Shown here: positions 8,762-18,548 of the stretch, in pieces
Layout: the number at the start of each line of letters is the position of its first letter
Numbering within the stretch: position 1 is the first letter of the stretch
NCBI GenBank assembly: GCA_000531095.1
Contig: HG799465.1
Coordinates: 79,757-143,756, forward strand
DNA length: 64,000 bases
Direction of reading: 5' to 3'
From: Gemmata massiliana
GTDB lineage: Bacteria; Planctomycetota; Planctomycetia; Gemmatales; Gemmataceae
The notes under the pieces: model-generated
What the model saw: the letters and a program-made list of their open reading frames with translations, nothing else
What the model was told of the DNA's origin: nothing
The model's database searches: none
Position numbers and translations under genes: made by a program

Positions 8762-11011
8762 GTGCCAGCCCCCGCTCCGCTGCCGCCCGCGTTGTTCGCC
8801 GCAGTCGCCAAACATTGGGGGTTCTCGTCGCTCCGCCCGATTCAGGAACAGGCTATCCGCGCGTCGCTCGCCGGGCGCGATTCGCTCGTCGTTATGCCCA
8901 CGGGCGGTGGGAAATCGCTCTGCTTTCAGGCCCCGGCGGTCGTTCGCGGGGGGCTGACGGTCGTGATCTCGCCGCTCATCGCGCTCATGAAGGACCAGGT
9001 CGATAACCTGACCCGCATCGGCGTGCCCGCGGCCCGGCTCGATAGCACGCTCACCGCGGCCGAGCGCGCGTCCACCGCCGAGGGCATCCGCAACGGTACC
9101 ACGCGGCTCGTCTTCACGTCTCCTGAGCGGCTCGTCAACACCGACGTGTTCCGGATGCTCCAAAACGCCGGGACCAACACGATCGCGGTGGACGAAGCCC
9201 ACTGCGTGAGTCACTGGGGGCACGACTTCCGGCCCGAGTACCGGCAACTCGCCCGGTTGCGCGAGTTCTTCCCCAAGGCCGCCGTTCACGCTTACACCGC
9301 AACGGCTACCGAACAAGTGCGCCGTGACATCGCGCAGCAACTCGGGTTGAAGCAACCCGAAATTTTGGTCGGCAACTTCGACCGGCCGAACCTGATATTC
9401 CGCGTGCTCCCCAGATTGGATTTGCAGACGCAAGTGCGCGAGGTGCTCAACCGGCACGCCGGCGACGCCGGGATCGTGTACTGTCTGCGCCGCAAGGACG
9501 TGGACGAGATGACCACCGCGCTAAAGGCCGCCGGGTACCGCGCGCTACCGTACCACGCCGGGATGGACAACGAGTCGCGCCGGGCCACGCAGGAAGCGTT
9601 CGCGGCTGAAGAAGCCGATATCGTGGTGGCGACGGTCGCGTTCGGCATGGGGATCGATCGCTCGAACGTGCGGTTCGTCGTCCACGCCGCGATGCCCAAG
9701 ACTATCGAGCACTACCAGCAGGAAACCGGGCGCGCCGGGCGCGACGGGTTGCAGTCCGAGTGCGTGCTGCTCCACTCCGGCGCGGACTTCGTCTCGCTCA
9801 AGGCGATCATCGAGAAATCGGCGGAAGAGGCGCAGACCGCGGCTGAGTACGTCACCGCGAGTATCAAGCACCTCGACGAGATGGCCCGGTACTGCCGCGG
9901 GGCCGTGTGTCGGCACAAGGCGCTCGTTCAGCACTTCGGCCAAACTTACGACGCGCCCAACTGCGGCGCGTGCGATTTGTGCCTCGGCGACACGCAGGAA
10001 GTTCCGGACGCGGTGACTGTTGCGAAGAAGATCCTCTCGTGCGTCGCGCGCGTAAAAGAAAGTTTCGGCATCGCGCACGTAATCGACGTCCTTCGCGGGG
10101 CCGATACTGCCACGATCCGCGCACGCGGGCACCACGAGCTGAGTACGCACGGACTGCTGAAGACCTCCTCTTTCGTCATCCACTCCCACGGGTACAGTTT
10201 GAAGCACCGGTTGATCGGAAACCCGGTGTTGTCCACGAACACGCGGCGCGGGCGGTCGTACCCGATGTCGGTGACGTCGATGAACGAGGTCTTCGCACCG
10301 GCCTGGATCGCGACGTCGCGCATGTATTCCGCGGTGATGTAGTCCTCGGGCGTGTCCAGTTTGGTCATCGCGGCGAAATGGATCGGGCCGCCCGCCGGGG
10401 CCGATGCCAAACTGTTCGAGGCGCTTCGTCAGCTCCGCCGACAGGAGGCGTCGCGTGCGGGCGTGAAGCCGGAACAGGTGTTCCCCGACACGGTGCTGGC
10501 GGAAATGGCGCGCGGCCGGCCGACCACCGAAGACGCCCTTCGGCGCATCTCCGGTGTCGGCGATTACCGGCTCCAGTCTTATGGTCGGGCCTTCCTGAAG
10601 GCGATCATCGCGTACTGTTTGCGTACCGGGCTCATGAACGACGTGCCGCTGCCAAAAAGTGCGCTTGCACCGAGGACCGCGCCGGTCGCCTTACCTCCCG
10701 CAACGACCAAACCGGGAGGGAAGAAAGAACTCGCGTTCAAGATGTTCCGCGCTGGGGCGGCGATTACAGATGTCGTGAACAAGACCGAGTTGACCGCCCC
10801 AACGATCACCGACTACCTCGCGGAGTTCGTCCGGACGGAAAAGCCGGCGTCGATCTTTGGCTGGGTGCCCGAAGACGTGTGCGAGCGAGTTGCGGCCGCC
10901 GCAGAGATCCACGGCACCGCCAAACTCAAGCCAGTGTTCCTCGAACTCAACGGTGAAGTGAGTTACGACGCGATCCGCGTGGTGTTCGCGCTCCTCGATA
11001 CGCAAGCCTAA
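8762..11011 (+). pseudogene. recQ: RecQ-type ATP-dependent DNA helicase, internal segment replaced
   Basis: Residues 1-467 are a good RecQ: the QxxAI region, Walker A PTGGGKS (K51), DEAH at 144-147, the helicase C domain with TATAT and QETGRAGRDG, and the zinc cluster CRGAVC...CGACDLC. The winged-helix region begins (RGHHELSTHGLLK) but stops matching at about 10162. The next 225-240 bp match a different gene on the opposite strand and bring a TAG at 10340. From about 10390 RecQ resumes in the same frame with an HRDC domain (DAKLFEALRQLRR) and a C-terminal helix-turn-helix (LAFKMFRAGAAITDVV), ending at 11011. The helicase core could still be made, but without HRDC. The gene overlaps the convergent SprT-like gene by 4 bp. 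Confidence 0.85.
10163..10395 (-). pseudogene. Fragment of a glutathionylspermidine synthase-type gene embedded in recQ
   Basis: Read on the minus strand this segment encodes GGPIHFAAMTKLDTPEDY, then AEYMRDVAIQAGAKTSFIDV, VFVDNTG and CFKLYPWEWMTKEEV. That is the conserved order of the GSP_synth ATP-grasp family (EDxxTxxYLxxxAxxAG ... FVDxxGxxI ... FKLYPWEWM). Only about 75 residues of a protein of roughly 380 are present, with no start or stop of their own. The boundaries are set by where the RecQ match stops (10162) and resumes (10385-10410), so they are accurate to about 15 bp. No flanking direct repeat was seen. Confidence 0.78.
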
Positions 11012-11502
11012 CTCGACTCCGCTTCGCGCCACTGCAACTGCCCGCGATTCCGGCCGCAAGGTCGGCAATACCACCCCTCTGCGCGGGCCGGGCGCCGGTG
11101 CCGGTCGTACTCCGCGGCACACCCCGGACACAGCGCCCGCCAACGACCACGCGGCATCTCGATCTCTTCGCCGTAACACGCTTCCGGGCGTGCGCCGATC
11201 GCGCGACACTTCGCCCGCCAAACCGCATCGTGCCCGTGCCTCGGACCGACCAGTGCGTGCGCGATTTCGTGGAGCAGTGTGTCGAGCACTTCCTCGTCGG
11301 TGTTTCGCGCTGCGAAATGGACCGACAGTTCGATGCGCCCGGGTTCGCCCGCGTGTGGGTAGAAGCACACGCCGGCGCGCCGCACGTTCGCGTTAAACCC
11401 GAACTCCCACGCGGTCAACCCGTGGGAATTCAGCAACGCGCGGGCCTGGGTGCGAATGCGCGCCGCGCGTTCGGTCAGCCGAAACGGAACCTCGACCTCC
11501 AT
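11008..11502 (-). CDS. SprT-like zinc metallopeptidase
   Basis: This 164-residue protein has the zinc motif HEIAHALVG followed by H (HGHDAVW), as in the SprT/Spartan family. The C-terminal part carries paired cysteines (CPGCAAEY and CRPCGRNRG) that form a small zinc ribbon. The start at 11502 has GGAGG 8 bp upstream, preferred over an upstream in-frame start at 11538. SprT-like domains in eukaryotes cut DNA-protein crosslinks; the bacterial role is not settled. It is convergent with recQ and overlaps it by 4 bp. Confidence 0.88.
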   Translation of the reverse strand: MEVEVPFRLTERAARIRTQARALLNSHGLTAWEFGFNANVRRAGVCFYPHAGEPGRIELSVHFAARNTDEEVLDTLLHEIAHALVGPRHGHDAVWRAKCRAIGARPEACYGEEIEMPRGRWRALCPGCAAEYDRHRRPARAEGWYCRPCGRNRGQLQWREAESS

Positions 11503-11732
11503 CCGAATTCCTCCCGCGCGAAAAACGCTCTCACACAACTTTACTCAGCGGTCCGCGTACCCACTTTTGCGGCGCGAGGCTTCGGTCCGGGGGGCGCGGC
11601 GTGCGGGGCCGTGCCGTCCGCGTATTCGCTTCGATCGGTACGCGAGATTCCTTTTGGCGCGGGAGCGTGGCGCGCGTACAACGGAGAAACTGCCTGAAAC
11701 ACGAGCACTGAACCGCTAAGGGAACCTACCTT

Positions 11733-12536
11733 ATGAGCCGTTCGAGTTTGGCTGCTGTTCTTGCCCTCGCGCTCCTCGGAATACCCGCGATCGCACACGA
11801 CACCTGGGTTCAAACGAACGCCCACATCATTCGGACCGGCGACGCCGTTCACATTGATCTGCTGCTCGGCAACCACGGCAACGATCACCGCGACTTCAAG
11901 ATCGCGGGGAAACTCCCGAGCGAGTCCGTGGGGGCGTTGGTTGTGGTAGGGCCGGACGGCAAGAGCTACGATCTGAAGCCCGATCTGGCGGATCTCGGAT
12001 ACGCGCCCAAAGAAGGCTTTCACACCGCGAAGTTCGCACCCGCGAAGGCCGGGCTGTACGTCGCCGCGCAGAGTTCCGACACCGTCGTGAACCACGGCAA
12101 GCCGGTGCGGGCCGTTCGCAGCGCCAAGACGTACTTCGTGGTTTCCAACTCGCTCGACAAGGTGCCCGCCAACCTGACCGGCTTCGACAAGCCGCTCGGC
12201 CACAAACTGGAACTGGTGCCCGAGGTGAACCCGGTCGCCCCGATGGGGCCGGGAACCGCCCTCAAGGTGAAGCTGCTCCTCGCCGGGAAGCCGCTCGCGG
12301 GGGCGCGCGTGAGCTTCGTCCCGCGCGGGGTCGCACTCAAGGAGGGAACCGACCCCACTTACGACCGCACCACGGACAAGGACGGGCGCGCGAGCTTCAC
12401 CCCGAAGACCGGCAACTACTACCTCGTCGTGGCGCACCACGAGACGGATGAGAAGGGTGACAAGTACGAGGCGACCAAGTTCGCCGCCACGCTCACCGTG
12501 TTCGTGCCGGACAAGTGCCCCTGCTGCGACGAGTAG
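11733..12536 (+). CDS. Secreted DUF4198 protein
   Basis: The 267-residue protein has a signal peptide ending at AIAHDTWVQ; the HD(T/S)W start right after cleavage is typical of DUF4198, a family of periplasmic beta-sandwich proteins related to nickel/cobalt uptake components. The C-terminal half has the Ig-like pattern GKPLAGARVSFVPRG ... TDKDGRASFTPKTGNYY. The protein ends in CPCCDE, a possible metal-binding tail. It stands alone between divergent and co-directional neighbours. Metal handling is suggested by family and by the cysteines, but not proven. Confidence 0.82.
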   Translation: MSRSSLAAVLALALLGIPAIAHDTWVQTNAHIIRTGDAVHIDLLLGNHGNDHRDFKIAGKLPSESVGALVVVGPDGKSYDLKPDLADLGYAPKEGFHTAKFAPAKAGLYVAAQSSDTVVNHGKPVRAVRSAKTYFVVSNSLDKVPANLTGFDKPLGHKLELVPEVNPVAPMGPGTALKVKLLLAGKPLAGARVSFVPRGVALKEGTDPTYDRTTDKDGRASFTPKTGNYYLVVAHHETDEKGDKYEATKFAATLTVFVPDKCPCCDE

Positions 12537-12591
12537 GCTGGGCCGGCGCGCGCAATCGAATGAAGATTTTTGACAGAATTAACAAGGATTC

Positions 12592-12610
12592 CAGGGGTTT
12601 CAACCCCTGG
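12592..12610. terminator. Short hairpin after the DUF4198 gene
   Basis: CCAGGGGTT and AACCCCTGG form a 9-bp perfect stem (about 12591-12610) 55 bp after the stop codon. It is preceded by TTTTTGACAGAATTAACAAGGATT-like sequence (12576-12590 region), a pattern seen as dispersed intergenic repeats in many genomes. It may work as a terminator, but there is no following T tract. The same CCAGGGGT core recurs at 21970-22070. Confidence 0.45.
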
Positions 12611-12672
12611 ATGCGAGACTGCCTTACACCGGTCGAACTGGTTCCCCCATACCCAACACGAGCCCCTTACTC

Positions 12673-14505
12673 ATGCGACGACTCGCCTCGGCTCTTTTTG
12701 CGCTCCTTGTTACCACCGCGACTTTATACGCACAACAGCCGAAAACCGACACCCGGTTCGAGCGCACGGAAGCGATGATCCCGATGCGCGACGGGAAGAA
12801 ACTGTTCACCACGGTTCACGTGCCGAAAGCCCCGAAGGGGCCGGTCGCCATCGTTCTGCTCCGCACACCCTACGGCATCGACGGGCGCACGGAGCGGTTA
12901 TTCCGGGACTACTTCAAGGAGATGATCGACGACGGGTACGCCTTCGTTCTTCAGGACATTCGCGGGCGCTTCAAGTCGGAGGGGATGTTCGTGATGACGC
13001 GCCCGGCGCGCGACCCGCAAGACCCGAAAGCCGTGGACGAGGCGTCCGACACGAGCGACACCATCGACTGGCTGCTGAAGGAGGTGAAGAACAACAACGG
13101 GCGCGTCGGGATGCTCGGGATCAGCTACCCCGGCTGGCTCGCGGCCGTCGCGATGCTCGACCCGCACCCGGCACTCAAGGCGGTTTCCCCACAAGCGTCG
13201 CCGGTGGACATGTTCCTCGGCGACGATTTCCACCACAACGGCGCGTTCCGGCTCAGCTACGGGTTCGAGTACGTCGCGATGATGGAGACGGACAAGAGCA
13301 ACTTCAGCTTCAAGTTCGACAAGTACGACACTTACGAGTGGTACCTGAAACTCGGCGCGCTCTCGAACGTGAACCGGCTGCACTTCAAGAACACGCTCCC
13401 GACGTGGAACGACTTTGTCGCGCACCCGAACTACGACGCCTTCTGGAAAACGCAATCGCTCGAACCGCGGCTCACGAAGGTCACGGTGCCGACGCTGAAC
13501 GTGGCGGGCTGGTACGATCAGGAGGATTTTCGCGGGCCGCTGAAGATCTACGAGTTGCTGGAGAAGCACGACACCAAGAACCAGAATTTCCTCGTGGTCG
13601 GTCCGTGGAACCACGGCGGGTGGGGCGGCGGTAGGGCCGACAAGTTGGGGCGCATCCCGTTCGATTCGGCCACCGGCGCGCACTTCCGAAAAGAGATACA
13701 GGCTCCGTTCTTCGCGCACTACTTGAAGGACATCGGCAAGGGCGCGCCGCCCGAAGCGCGCATGTTCCAGACCGGGGCGAACAAGTGGGAGACGTATGAT
13801 TCTTGGCCCCCGAAGGGCGTCGTATCGCGAAAACTGCACTTTCACCCGAAGGGCAAGTTGAGCTTCGATCCGCCGGCGGAAGGAGCGGCCGAAGCGGACG
13901 AATACGTCTCCGATCCCGCGAACCCGGTTCCGTACCGCCCGCGCCCGGTGCGCCCGACGTACCCCGGTCCCGAGTGGCCCGAGTGGATGGTGCAGGACCA
14001 GCGATTCGCGCACGGGCGCCCGGACGTGCTCTCTTACGAGACGGAAGCGCTCGCGGAAAACGTGATCGTAGCCGGTTCGATGAAGGTGAAGCTGTTCGGC
14101 TCAACGTCCGGCACGGACTGTGACTGGATCGTTCGGTTGATTGACGTGTACCCCGACGACTACACGAAGCCCGCAGACCTGGCCGGTTCCCAACTGCTCA
14201 TCGCGGGCGAGCCGGTTCGGGCGCGGTTCCGCAAGAGTTTGGAGAAGCCCGAGCCCGTGAAGCCCGGCGCGGTGGAGGAGTACACGATCGACCTGAACTG
14301 GGGGCACCACCGGTTCCGCAAGGGGCACAAGATCATGGTGCAGGTGAGCAGTACGTGGTTCCCGGTGATCGACCGGAACCCGCAGAAGTTCGTCCCGAAC
14401 ATCTTCGAGGCCGTGGATAGCGACTTCCAGAAGGCGACGCAGCGCGTCTACCACACGCCGAAGTTCGCGTCGCACATCGCTCTGGACGTGCTGAAGGCGA
14501 AGTGA
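12673..14505 (+). CDS. CocE/NonD-family serine hydrolase (X-Pro dipeptidyl-peptidase S15 type)
   Basis: The 610-residue protein carries a signal peptide (cleavage near residue 20, TLYAQQP). The alpha/beta-hydrolase core follows: RTPYG and QDIRGRF strands, nucleophile elbow GISYPG (Ser about 152), a helical cap, then the acid region VAGWYD and the histidine in GPWNHGGW. The C-terminal third is the jelly-roll domain (PX-Pro_C), with MKVKLFGSTSGTDCDW. This layout matches CocE, glutaryl acylases and alpha-amino ester hydrolases, which cleave esters or amides of acyl substrates. The likely location is the periplasm. The substrate is unknown. Confidence 0.92.
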   Translation: MRRLASALFALLVTTATLYAQQPKTDTRFERTEAMIPMRDGKKLFTTVHVPKAPKGPVAIVLLRTPYGIDGRTERLFRDYFKEMIDDGYAFVLQDIRGRFKSEGMFVMTRPARDPQDPKAVDEASDTSDTIDWLLKEVKNNNGRVGMLGISYPGWLAAVAMLDPHPALKAVSPQASPVDMFLGDDFHHNGAFRLSYGFEYVAMMETDKSNFSFKFDKYDTYEWYLKLGALSNVNRLHFKNTLPTWNDFVAHPNYDAFWKTQSLEPRLTKVTVPTLNVAGWYDQEDFRGPLKIYELLEKHDTKNQNFLVVGPWNHGGWGGGRADKLGRIPFDSATGAHFRKEIQAPFFAHYLKDIGKGAPPEARMFQTGANKWETYDSWPPKGVVSRKLHFHPKGKLSFDPPAEGAAEADEYVSDPANPVPYRPRPVRPTYPGPEWPEWMVQDQRFAHGRPDVLSYETEALAENVIVAGSMKVKLFGSTSGTDCDWIVRLIDVYPDDYTKPADLAGSQLLIAGEPVRARFRKSLEKPEPVKPGAVEEYTIDLNWGHHRFRKGHKIMVQVSSTWFPVIDRNPQKFVPNIFEAVDSDFQKATQRVYHTPKFASHIALDVLKAK

Positions 14506-14555
14506 TTGGGTTGATCCTGGGACCGCGGTTATTCCGCCCGTGGTCCCGAGGACGG

Positions 14556-15935
14556 TCACAGCAACTCGCTGATCGGTTCGGGATCGTCGAGCACGTTGAC
14601 GGGTCGACCGCTCGGGTCGAGTAGTTGTAGCTTCGGGTCGATGCCGAGAACCTGGTAAATCGTGGCGTGGATGTTCGAGGGTGTGACTGCGCGGGTGTGC
14701 GGGCGCTGGCCGAGGCGGTCCGTCGAGCCGACGACCTGCCCGCCCTTCACGCCGCCGCCACCCATAAGGCAGAACATCGCGCTGCCCCAGTGGTCGCGCC
14801 CCGGCGTGCCCTGGCTCATCGGCGCGCCGCCGTTTCCGCCGTCGTTCATCTTCGGGGTGCGGCTGAACTCGCCGCACAGAACTACGAGCGTTGTGTCGAG
14901 TAGTCCGCGGTCGTCGAGGTCGGTGAACAGCGCGGAGACCGCGCGATCGACCTTCGGTAAGTAGTTCTCGTAACCGGTCTTCAGATCCCAGTGGTGGTCC
15001 CACCCACCGAAGTGGACCGTAACAAACGTCGAACCGGCCTCGACCAGCCGACGGGCGAGGAGCGTGGATTGACCCCACGTGTCGCGCCCGTACCGGTCGC
15101 GGAGCCGGGTGCTTTCCTTACTAATGGCGAACGCTTCGCGCGCGGTCGGCCCCGTCACGAACTCATACGCCTCGCGCCCGAACCGGTCCATTGCTTGAGC
15201 CGTCGGGTGCGTGTCCAGGTGCTTGCGCTTATTGTCGAAGTGCGTGAGCAGTGACCGACGGTCCTCCATCTTCTCCAGCGTCAGCCCGTTCGCGAGGTTC
15301 AGGTTCGGCACCTGGAAGTTCGCGACGCTCGGGTCGCCGGTTAAGAACGGGTCGTGTTGCGCGCCGAGCATGTGGGCGCCGAAATACCCGGGTGCGATCC
15401 CGATGCTGGCCGCGTGCGGGGTCGCAGTGTAGCCCGGCATCCCGTTCACGCGCGAACCGAGTTCGCGGTTCACGATGGCGCCAATGCCCGGGAACTTCTG
15501 CGCGTTGTTCGCCCCGGACACGCCCATGTCTTTGGTCGTCAGCATCCGGTGCCCGCCGGCGAAGTGGTCGCCGGTGTCGTGGTACAGCGAGCGCACCATC
15601 GAGAACTTGTCGGTCACCTGCGCCTGCTTGGGGAACAGCTCGGTGATGTCGAAACCGGGCACCTTAGTGCGAATCGGCTTCCAGATCCCGCGGTACTCGG
15701 CCGGCGCGTCCGGCTTCATGTCGTACATGTCCATGTGCCCGGGGCCACCGTCGAGCCAGATCAGGATCACGGACGTATTCTTGCTGCTCGTCGGAGATTG
15801 AGCCGAGGTCGCCTTCGCACGCAGCACGTCCGGCAGCCCCAAACTCGCCATCCCCGCGACGCCGATCCGGAGGAAGTCGCGGCGCGAGGCACCGTCGCAG
15901 TAACGGCCAGAAGAACCGAGATCGAGGCTGAACAT
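14556..15935 (-). CDS. DUF1501 protein with Tat signal
   Basis: This is a 459-residue sulfatase/alkaline-phosphatase-fold protein of the DUF1501 family. A Tat-type signal SRRDFLRIGVAG lies at about residues 18-29. Conserved segments include WLDGGPGHMDMYDMKP, FGGWDHHWD, LCGEFSRTPKMN and GRDHWG. The start at 15935 has a GGAGG site; the upstream in-frame extension is basic and unlike the family. DUF1501 genes usually pair with PSCyt1/DUF1553 genes in planctomycetes, but here no such partner is adjacent. The enzymatic activity of this family is unproven. Confidence 0.92.
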   Translation of the reverse strand: MFSLDLGSSGRYCDGASRRDFLRIGVAGMASLGLPDVLRAKATSAQSPTSSKNTSVILIWLDGGPGHMDMYDMKPDAPAEYRGIWKPIRTKVPGFDITELFPKQAQVTDKFSMVRSLYHDTGDHFAGGHRMLTTKDMGVSGANNAQKFPGIGAIVNRELGSRVNGMPGYTATPHAASIGIAPGYFGAHMLGAQHDPFLTGDPSVANFQVPNLNLANGLTLEKMEDRRSLLTHFDNKRKHLDTHPTAQAMDRFGREAYEFVTGPTAREAFAISKESTRLRDRYGRDTWGQSTLLARRLVEAGSTFVTVHFGGWDHHWDLKTGYENYLPKVDRAVSALFTDLDDRGLLDTTLVVLCGEFSRTPKMNDGGNGGAPMSQGTPGRDHWGSAMFCLMGGGGVKGGQVVGSTDRLGQRPHTRAVTPSNIHATIYQVLGIDPKLQLLDPSGRPVNVLDDPEPISELL

Positions 15936-16134
15936 GATGGGGCCTCCGAGACGGGCACGGGTGGTGGGAAGAACTCGGCGGGTGGGTGCGCGTGGCGCGC
16001 TCGTGCAGCAATCAAACTGTCGCATACCCGCGGCCCGCGGTCAAGAACGCTGTGCCGCGGGTTATTGGGAATAGCACTGCGTAGCACAGCCGCGATCGTG
16101 GGCGATGGGCCGCGTATTGCCCCTTCAAAGACTA

Positions 16135-16779
16135 TTATCGACCCACGAACGGACGTAGTTGCTCTGCGGTCAGTTTTTCGGCCAGGGTGTACTTCTCGCC
16201 GACGGCGTACCCGCCTTTGGTGGGAGCGTCCTTTTCATACGCCCAAACATCGTCGGTGATCGCCGCGCCCCAGCGCACGACCACGCGCCCGGAGCGGATC
16301 GCGTCCATTCCTTTGTTCACCGTCGCCAGCGGGCTCGCTGCGGCTGCCGCTTCGTTCGCGGGGAGTCGCTCACCCGCACCGACGGCGGCAAACAGAAGAG
16401 CGTAGACGTCGTTCAGCGCGTTGATCCGGTCCCGGTCTTGCATGACGCGGTCCGCGTCTTTCTTCTGCTCGGCCCATTTCGCGTCGGTCCGCGCTTTCTC
16501 CGCGGCTTGTTCTTCTTCCGTCAGGACGCGCGGGGCGCCCTGGTGTTCGATCCGCGTGACTTTGTTGTTGCTGAAACCGATCCGGAGCTTGCCCTTCTCG
16601 GTGGTCCACTCGTACTGGTCCGCTCCGTCCTTTCGGCCCGAGCCGAGAATCGCCTCGACCTCGGACAGCGTCATGCCCGGCTGCACCTTTTTGGCGTTCT
16701 CCTCGGACACCTTTTTCGTGCACCCTCCGAGCAGAGTAATCAGGACAACTAAACAGAGGCATTTCGCCGGACCGCGCAT
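16135..16779 (-). CDS. Lipoprotein with BamE/SmpA-like domain
   Basis: The 214-residue lipoprotein has the lipobox LLGGC (Cys about 20). It is followed by KVQPGMTLSEVEAILGSG, a pattern shared by BamE/SmpA-like domains (MTxxEVxxxLG) and the DUF4124-type small envelope modules. A strand pair, YEWTTEKGKLRIGFSNNKVT, completes that domain. The rest has a Glu/Lys-rich helix and an uncharacterised C-terminal domain with VVVRWGAAITDDVWAYEKD. The start at 16779 is the only one placing a lipoprotein signal at the N-terminus. The role is unknown; an envelope location is likely. Confidence 0.8.
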   Translation of the reverse strand: MRGPAKCLCLVVLITLLGGCTKKVSEENAKKVQPGMTLSEVEAILGSGRKDGADQYEWTTEKGKLRIGFSNNKVTRIEHQGAPRVLTEEEQAAEKARTDAKWAEQKKDADRVMQDRDRINALNDVYALLFAAVGAGERLPANEAAAAASPLATVNKGMDAIRSGRVVVRWGAAITDDVWAYEKDAPTKGGYAVGEKYTLAEKLTAEQLRPFVGR

Positions 16780-17271
16780 GACAACCCTCGGGAGAGTGGG
16801 ACCGATGATTCGCAGGTGCTTGCCAGTTTCGGGCCGCTTGGGGCATCCATGTCCCCGACCGCTCCGCCTGGGGCACGTTGGTACGGCTGACCGGCGACGC
16901 AAGCGACAGGTCGTATTATAATTGCCAAATCATTTAATTAAATTGCATATTTAAATGCCCGCCGAAAATTGGCTTGTTCAACGGCCTCTAAATGCCGCAC
17001 CGTACCGGCGGTCGAGTCAGACACGCAGAACAGAACGGCCATCTCGTTGGTCGCATGCTGGGCAACCAGATAAAGGCCAGTGGTCGAGAAACCGAAGCTA
17101 TCGCCGATGTCTGTTTACGCCCCGGCCGATCGAGACCCCGAAAAGGGTCGCACCCGCGGAAAGATGCGCCGGTGTCCGTGCTATGTCGCTCCTTGACGAA
17201 TTCCTGAATCTACGAAGCAATCAATACGTGCCGATTCTGTTAGAGCGGCGGTTCTCCTCGTAGCGATCGAT
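16780..17271. other. Intergenic region with AT-rich core
   Basis: No recognisable gene. The segment 16911-16957 is strongly AT-rich against a GC-rich background and contains a TATAAT box on the minus strand (16915-16920), about 135 bp upstream of the lipoprotein start, but no good -35 box. The stretch 16960-17260 has open frames in several phases that match nothing I know. Confidence 0.5.
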
Positions 17272-18504
17272 TTACTTGAAGGTGTCTTTCGTCCGCACGT
17301 GTTCGGGCCGAATTCCGATTCCAACGAGCCGCGCCGGGATGCGCCGCAAGATCGGGAACCGCTGAAGAAGGCGCGCCGCGGTGGGCACCTTCAATGACCT
17401 GTGAGCCGACAGCGCGCGTGTAATCACTTTCTTCTGCACTTGGACCTGAATCCACTGCGTCAGTTGTGTTGGAAGAGTCCTGCGCCGTTGCACCGCGGCG
17501 AGATCCGCTCCGGTTACGGTCCCGGCGCGGAGTTTCTCTGCGAGAATATTCGCGGTCGCGACCGCGTCCTGAATCGCGAGGTTGATCCCGACTCCGCCAA
17601 CGGGCGACATCGCGTGGGCCGCGTCGCCGATGCACAGCACCCCGGGGCGCCACCACTTCCGCAACCGGTCTACCGTAACGGTGAGCAGCTTCACATCGTC
17701 CCAGCTCTGCAATTCCTGCACGCGATCCGCAAGAAACGGTGCCACAGAGACGATGTCGGCGCGGAATGCTTCGAGTCCGCGTGCCATCACCGCAGCGTGA
17801 TCGCCCTTCGGAATCACGAACCCGCACTGCCAGTAGTCGCCGCGATAGATCATCACGAAGATGCGCCCGCGGTCGAACCGCCCCACGGGGCGCTCACCGT
17901 CCGCCGGCTTGCGCGATAGGCGCATCCAGAGCACGTCCATCGGCGCGCCGAAATCTTGTACGGGTAGCCCGGCGCGAGCGCGAATCGTGGAGTGCCGGCC
18001 GTCCGCACCGACGGTGAGGTCCGCCCGAACTTCGAGCGCCCCTTCGGGCGTTGTCGCCCGCGCGCCGAGTACCCGCCCGCTCTCCTCGATCAGGTCCGTG
18101 ACCGCGGCGCGCATCACGAGCCGAAACGTCGGGTACTTCTTCGCGTGCGCGCTCACGAAATCCAGAAAATCCCATTGCGGCATCAGCGCGATGAACTTGC
18201 ATTTGGTCGGGAGGTGCGCGAAATCGGCGAGCGGGAACTCGGCGCCCGCGACGTTACCCGCGAGCACGCGCGCTTCCTGGTGCGGGTGGCGGAGGAACTC
18301 GTCGAGCAGCCCGAGTTCGTGGACCACTTCGAGCGTCGACGGGTGGATGGTGTCGCCGCGAAAGTCGCGGAGGAAATCGGCGTGCTTCTCCAGAACGACG
18401 ACCTCGACCCCGGCTCGTGCGAGGAGGAGACCGAGCACCATCCCTGCAGGTCCGCCGCCGGCGATGCAGCACTTCGCGCGAATCACTTCCGGGGCATTTG
18501 ACAT
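17272..18504 (-). CDS. FAD-dependent monooxygenase (PHBH/UbiH-like)
   Basis: This 410-residue flavoprotein shows the three class A hydroxylase motifs: the dinucleotide-binding GGGPAGMVLG at about residues 15-24, the middle GADGRHSTIRARAG (DG motif), and GVLCIGDAAHAMSPVGGVG (GD motif). It has a UbiH/PHBH-type C-terminal helix region and no signal peptide. Such enzymes hydroxylate aromatic or polyketide substrates using NAD(P)H and oxygen. The start at 18504 is supported by the Rossmann strand beginning about 12 residues later. It lies downstream of the small Arc-like gene on the same strand. The substrate cannot be deduced. Confidence 0.9.
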   Translation of the reverse strand: MSNAPEVIRAKCCIAGGGPAGMVLGLLLARAGVEVVVLEKHADFLRDFRGDTIHPSTLEVVHELGLLDEFLRHPHQEARVLAGNVAGAEFPLADFAHLPTKCKFIALMPQWDFLDFVSAHAKKYPTFRLVMRAAVTDLIEESGRVLGARATTPEGALEVRADLTVGADGRHSTIRARAGLPVQDFGAPMDVLWMRLSRKPADGERPVGRFDRGRIFVMIYRGDYWQCGFVIPKGDHAAVMARGLEAFRADIVSVAPFLADRVQELQSWDDVKLLTVTVDRLRKWWRPGVLCIGDAAHAMSPVGGVGINLAIQDAVATANILAEKLRAGTVTGADLAAVQRRRTLPTQLTQWIQVQVQKKVITRALSAHRSLKVPTAARLLQRFPILRRIPARLVGIGIRPEHVRTKDTFK

Positions 18505-18548
18505 GAGCGCTCCCGACCGAATGGAGTGACGGCCGGGGTATTGTAGCT

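Noticed and set aside
9946-10410. Minus-strand open frame containing glutathionylspermidine synthase sequence, as a separate gene
   Set aside because: Only about 75 residues match the family; the downstream part is antisense of recQ. It is a fragment, not a gene.
16955-17263. 102-codon plus-strand frame in the spacer before the monooxygenase
   Set aside because: No ribosome site, Arg-rich composition, no recognisable motif, and alternative frames are equally open.
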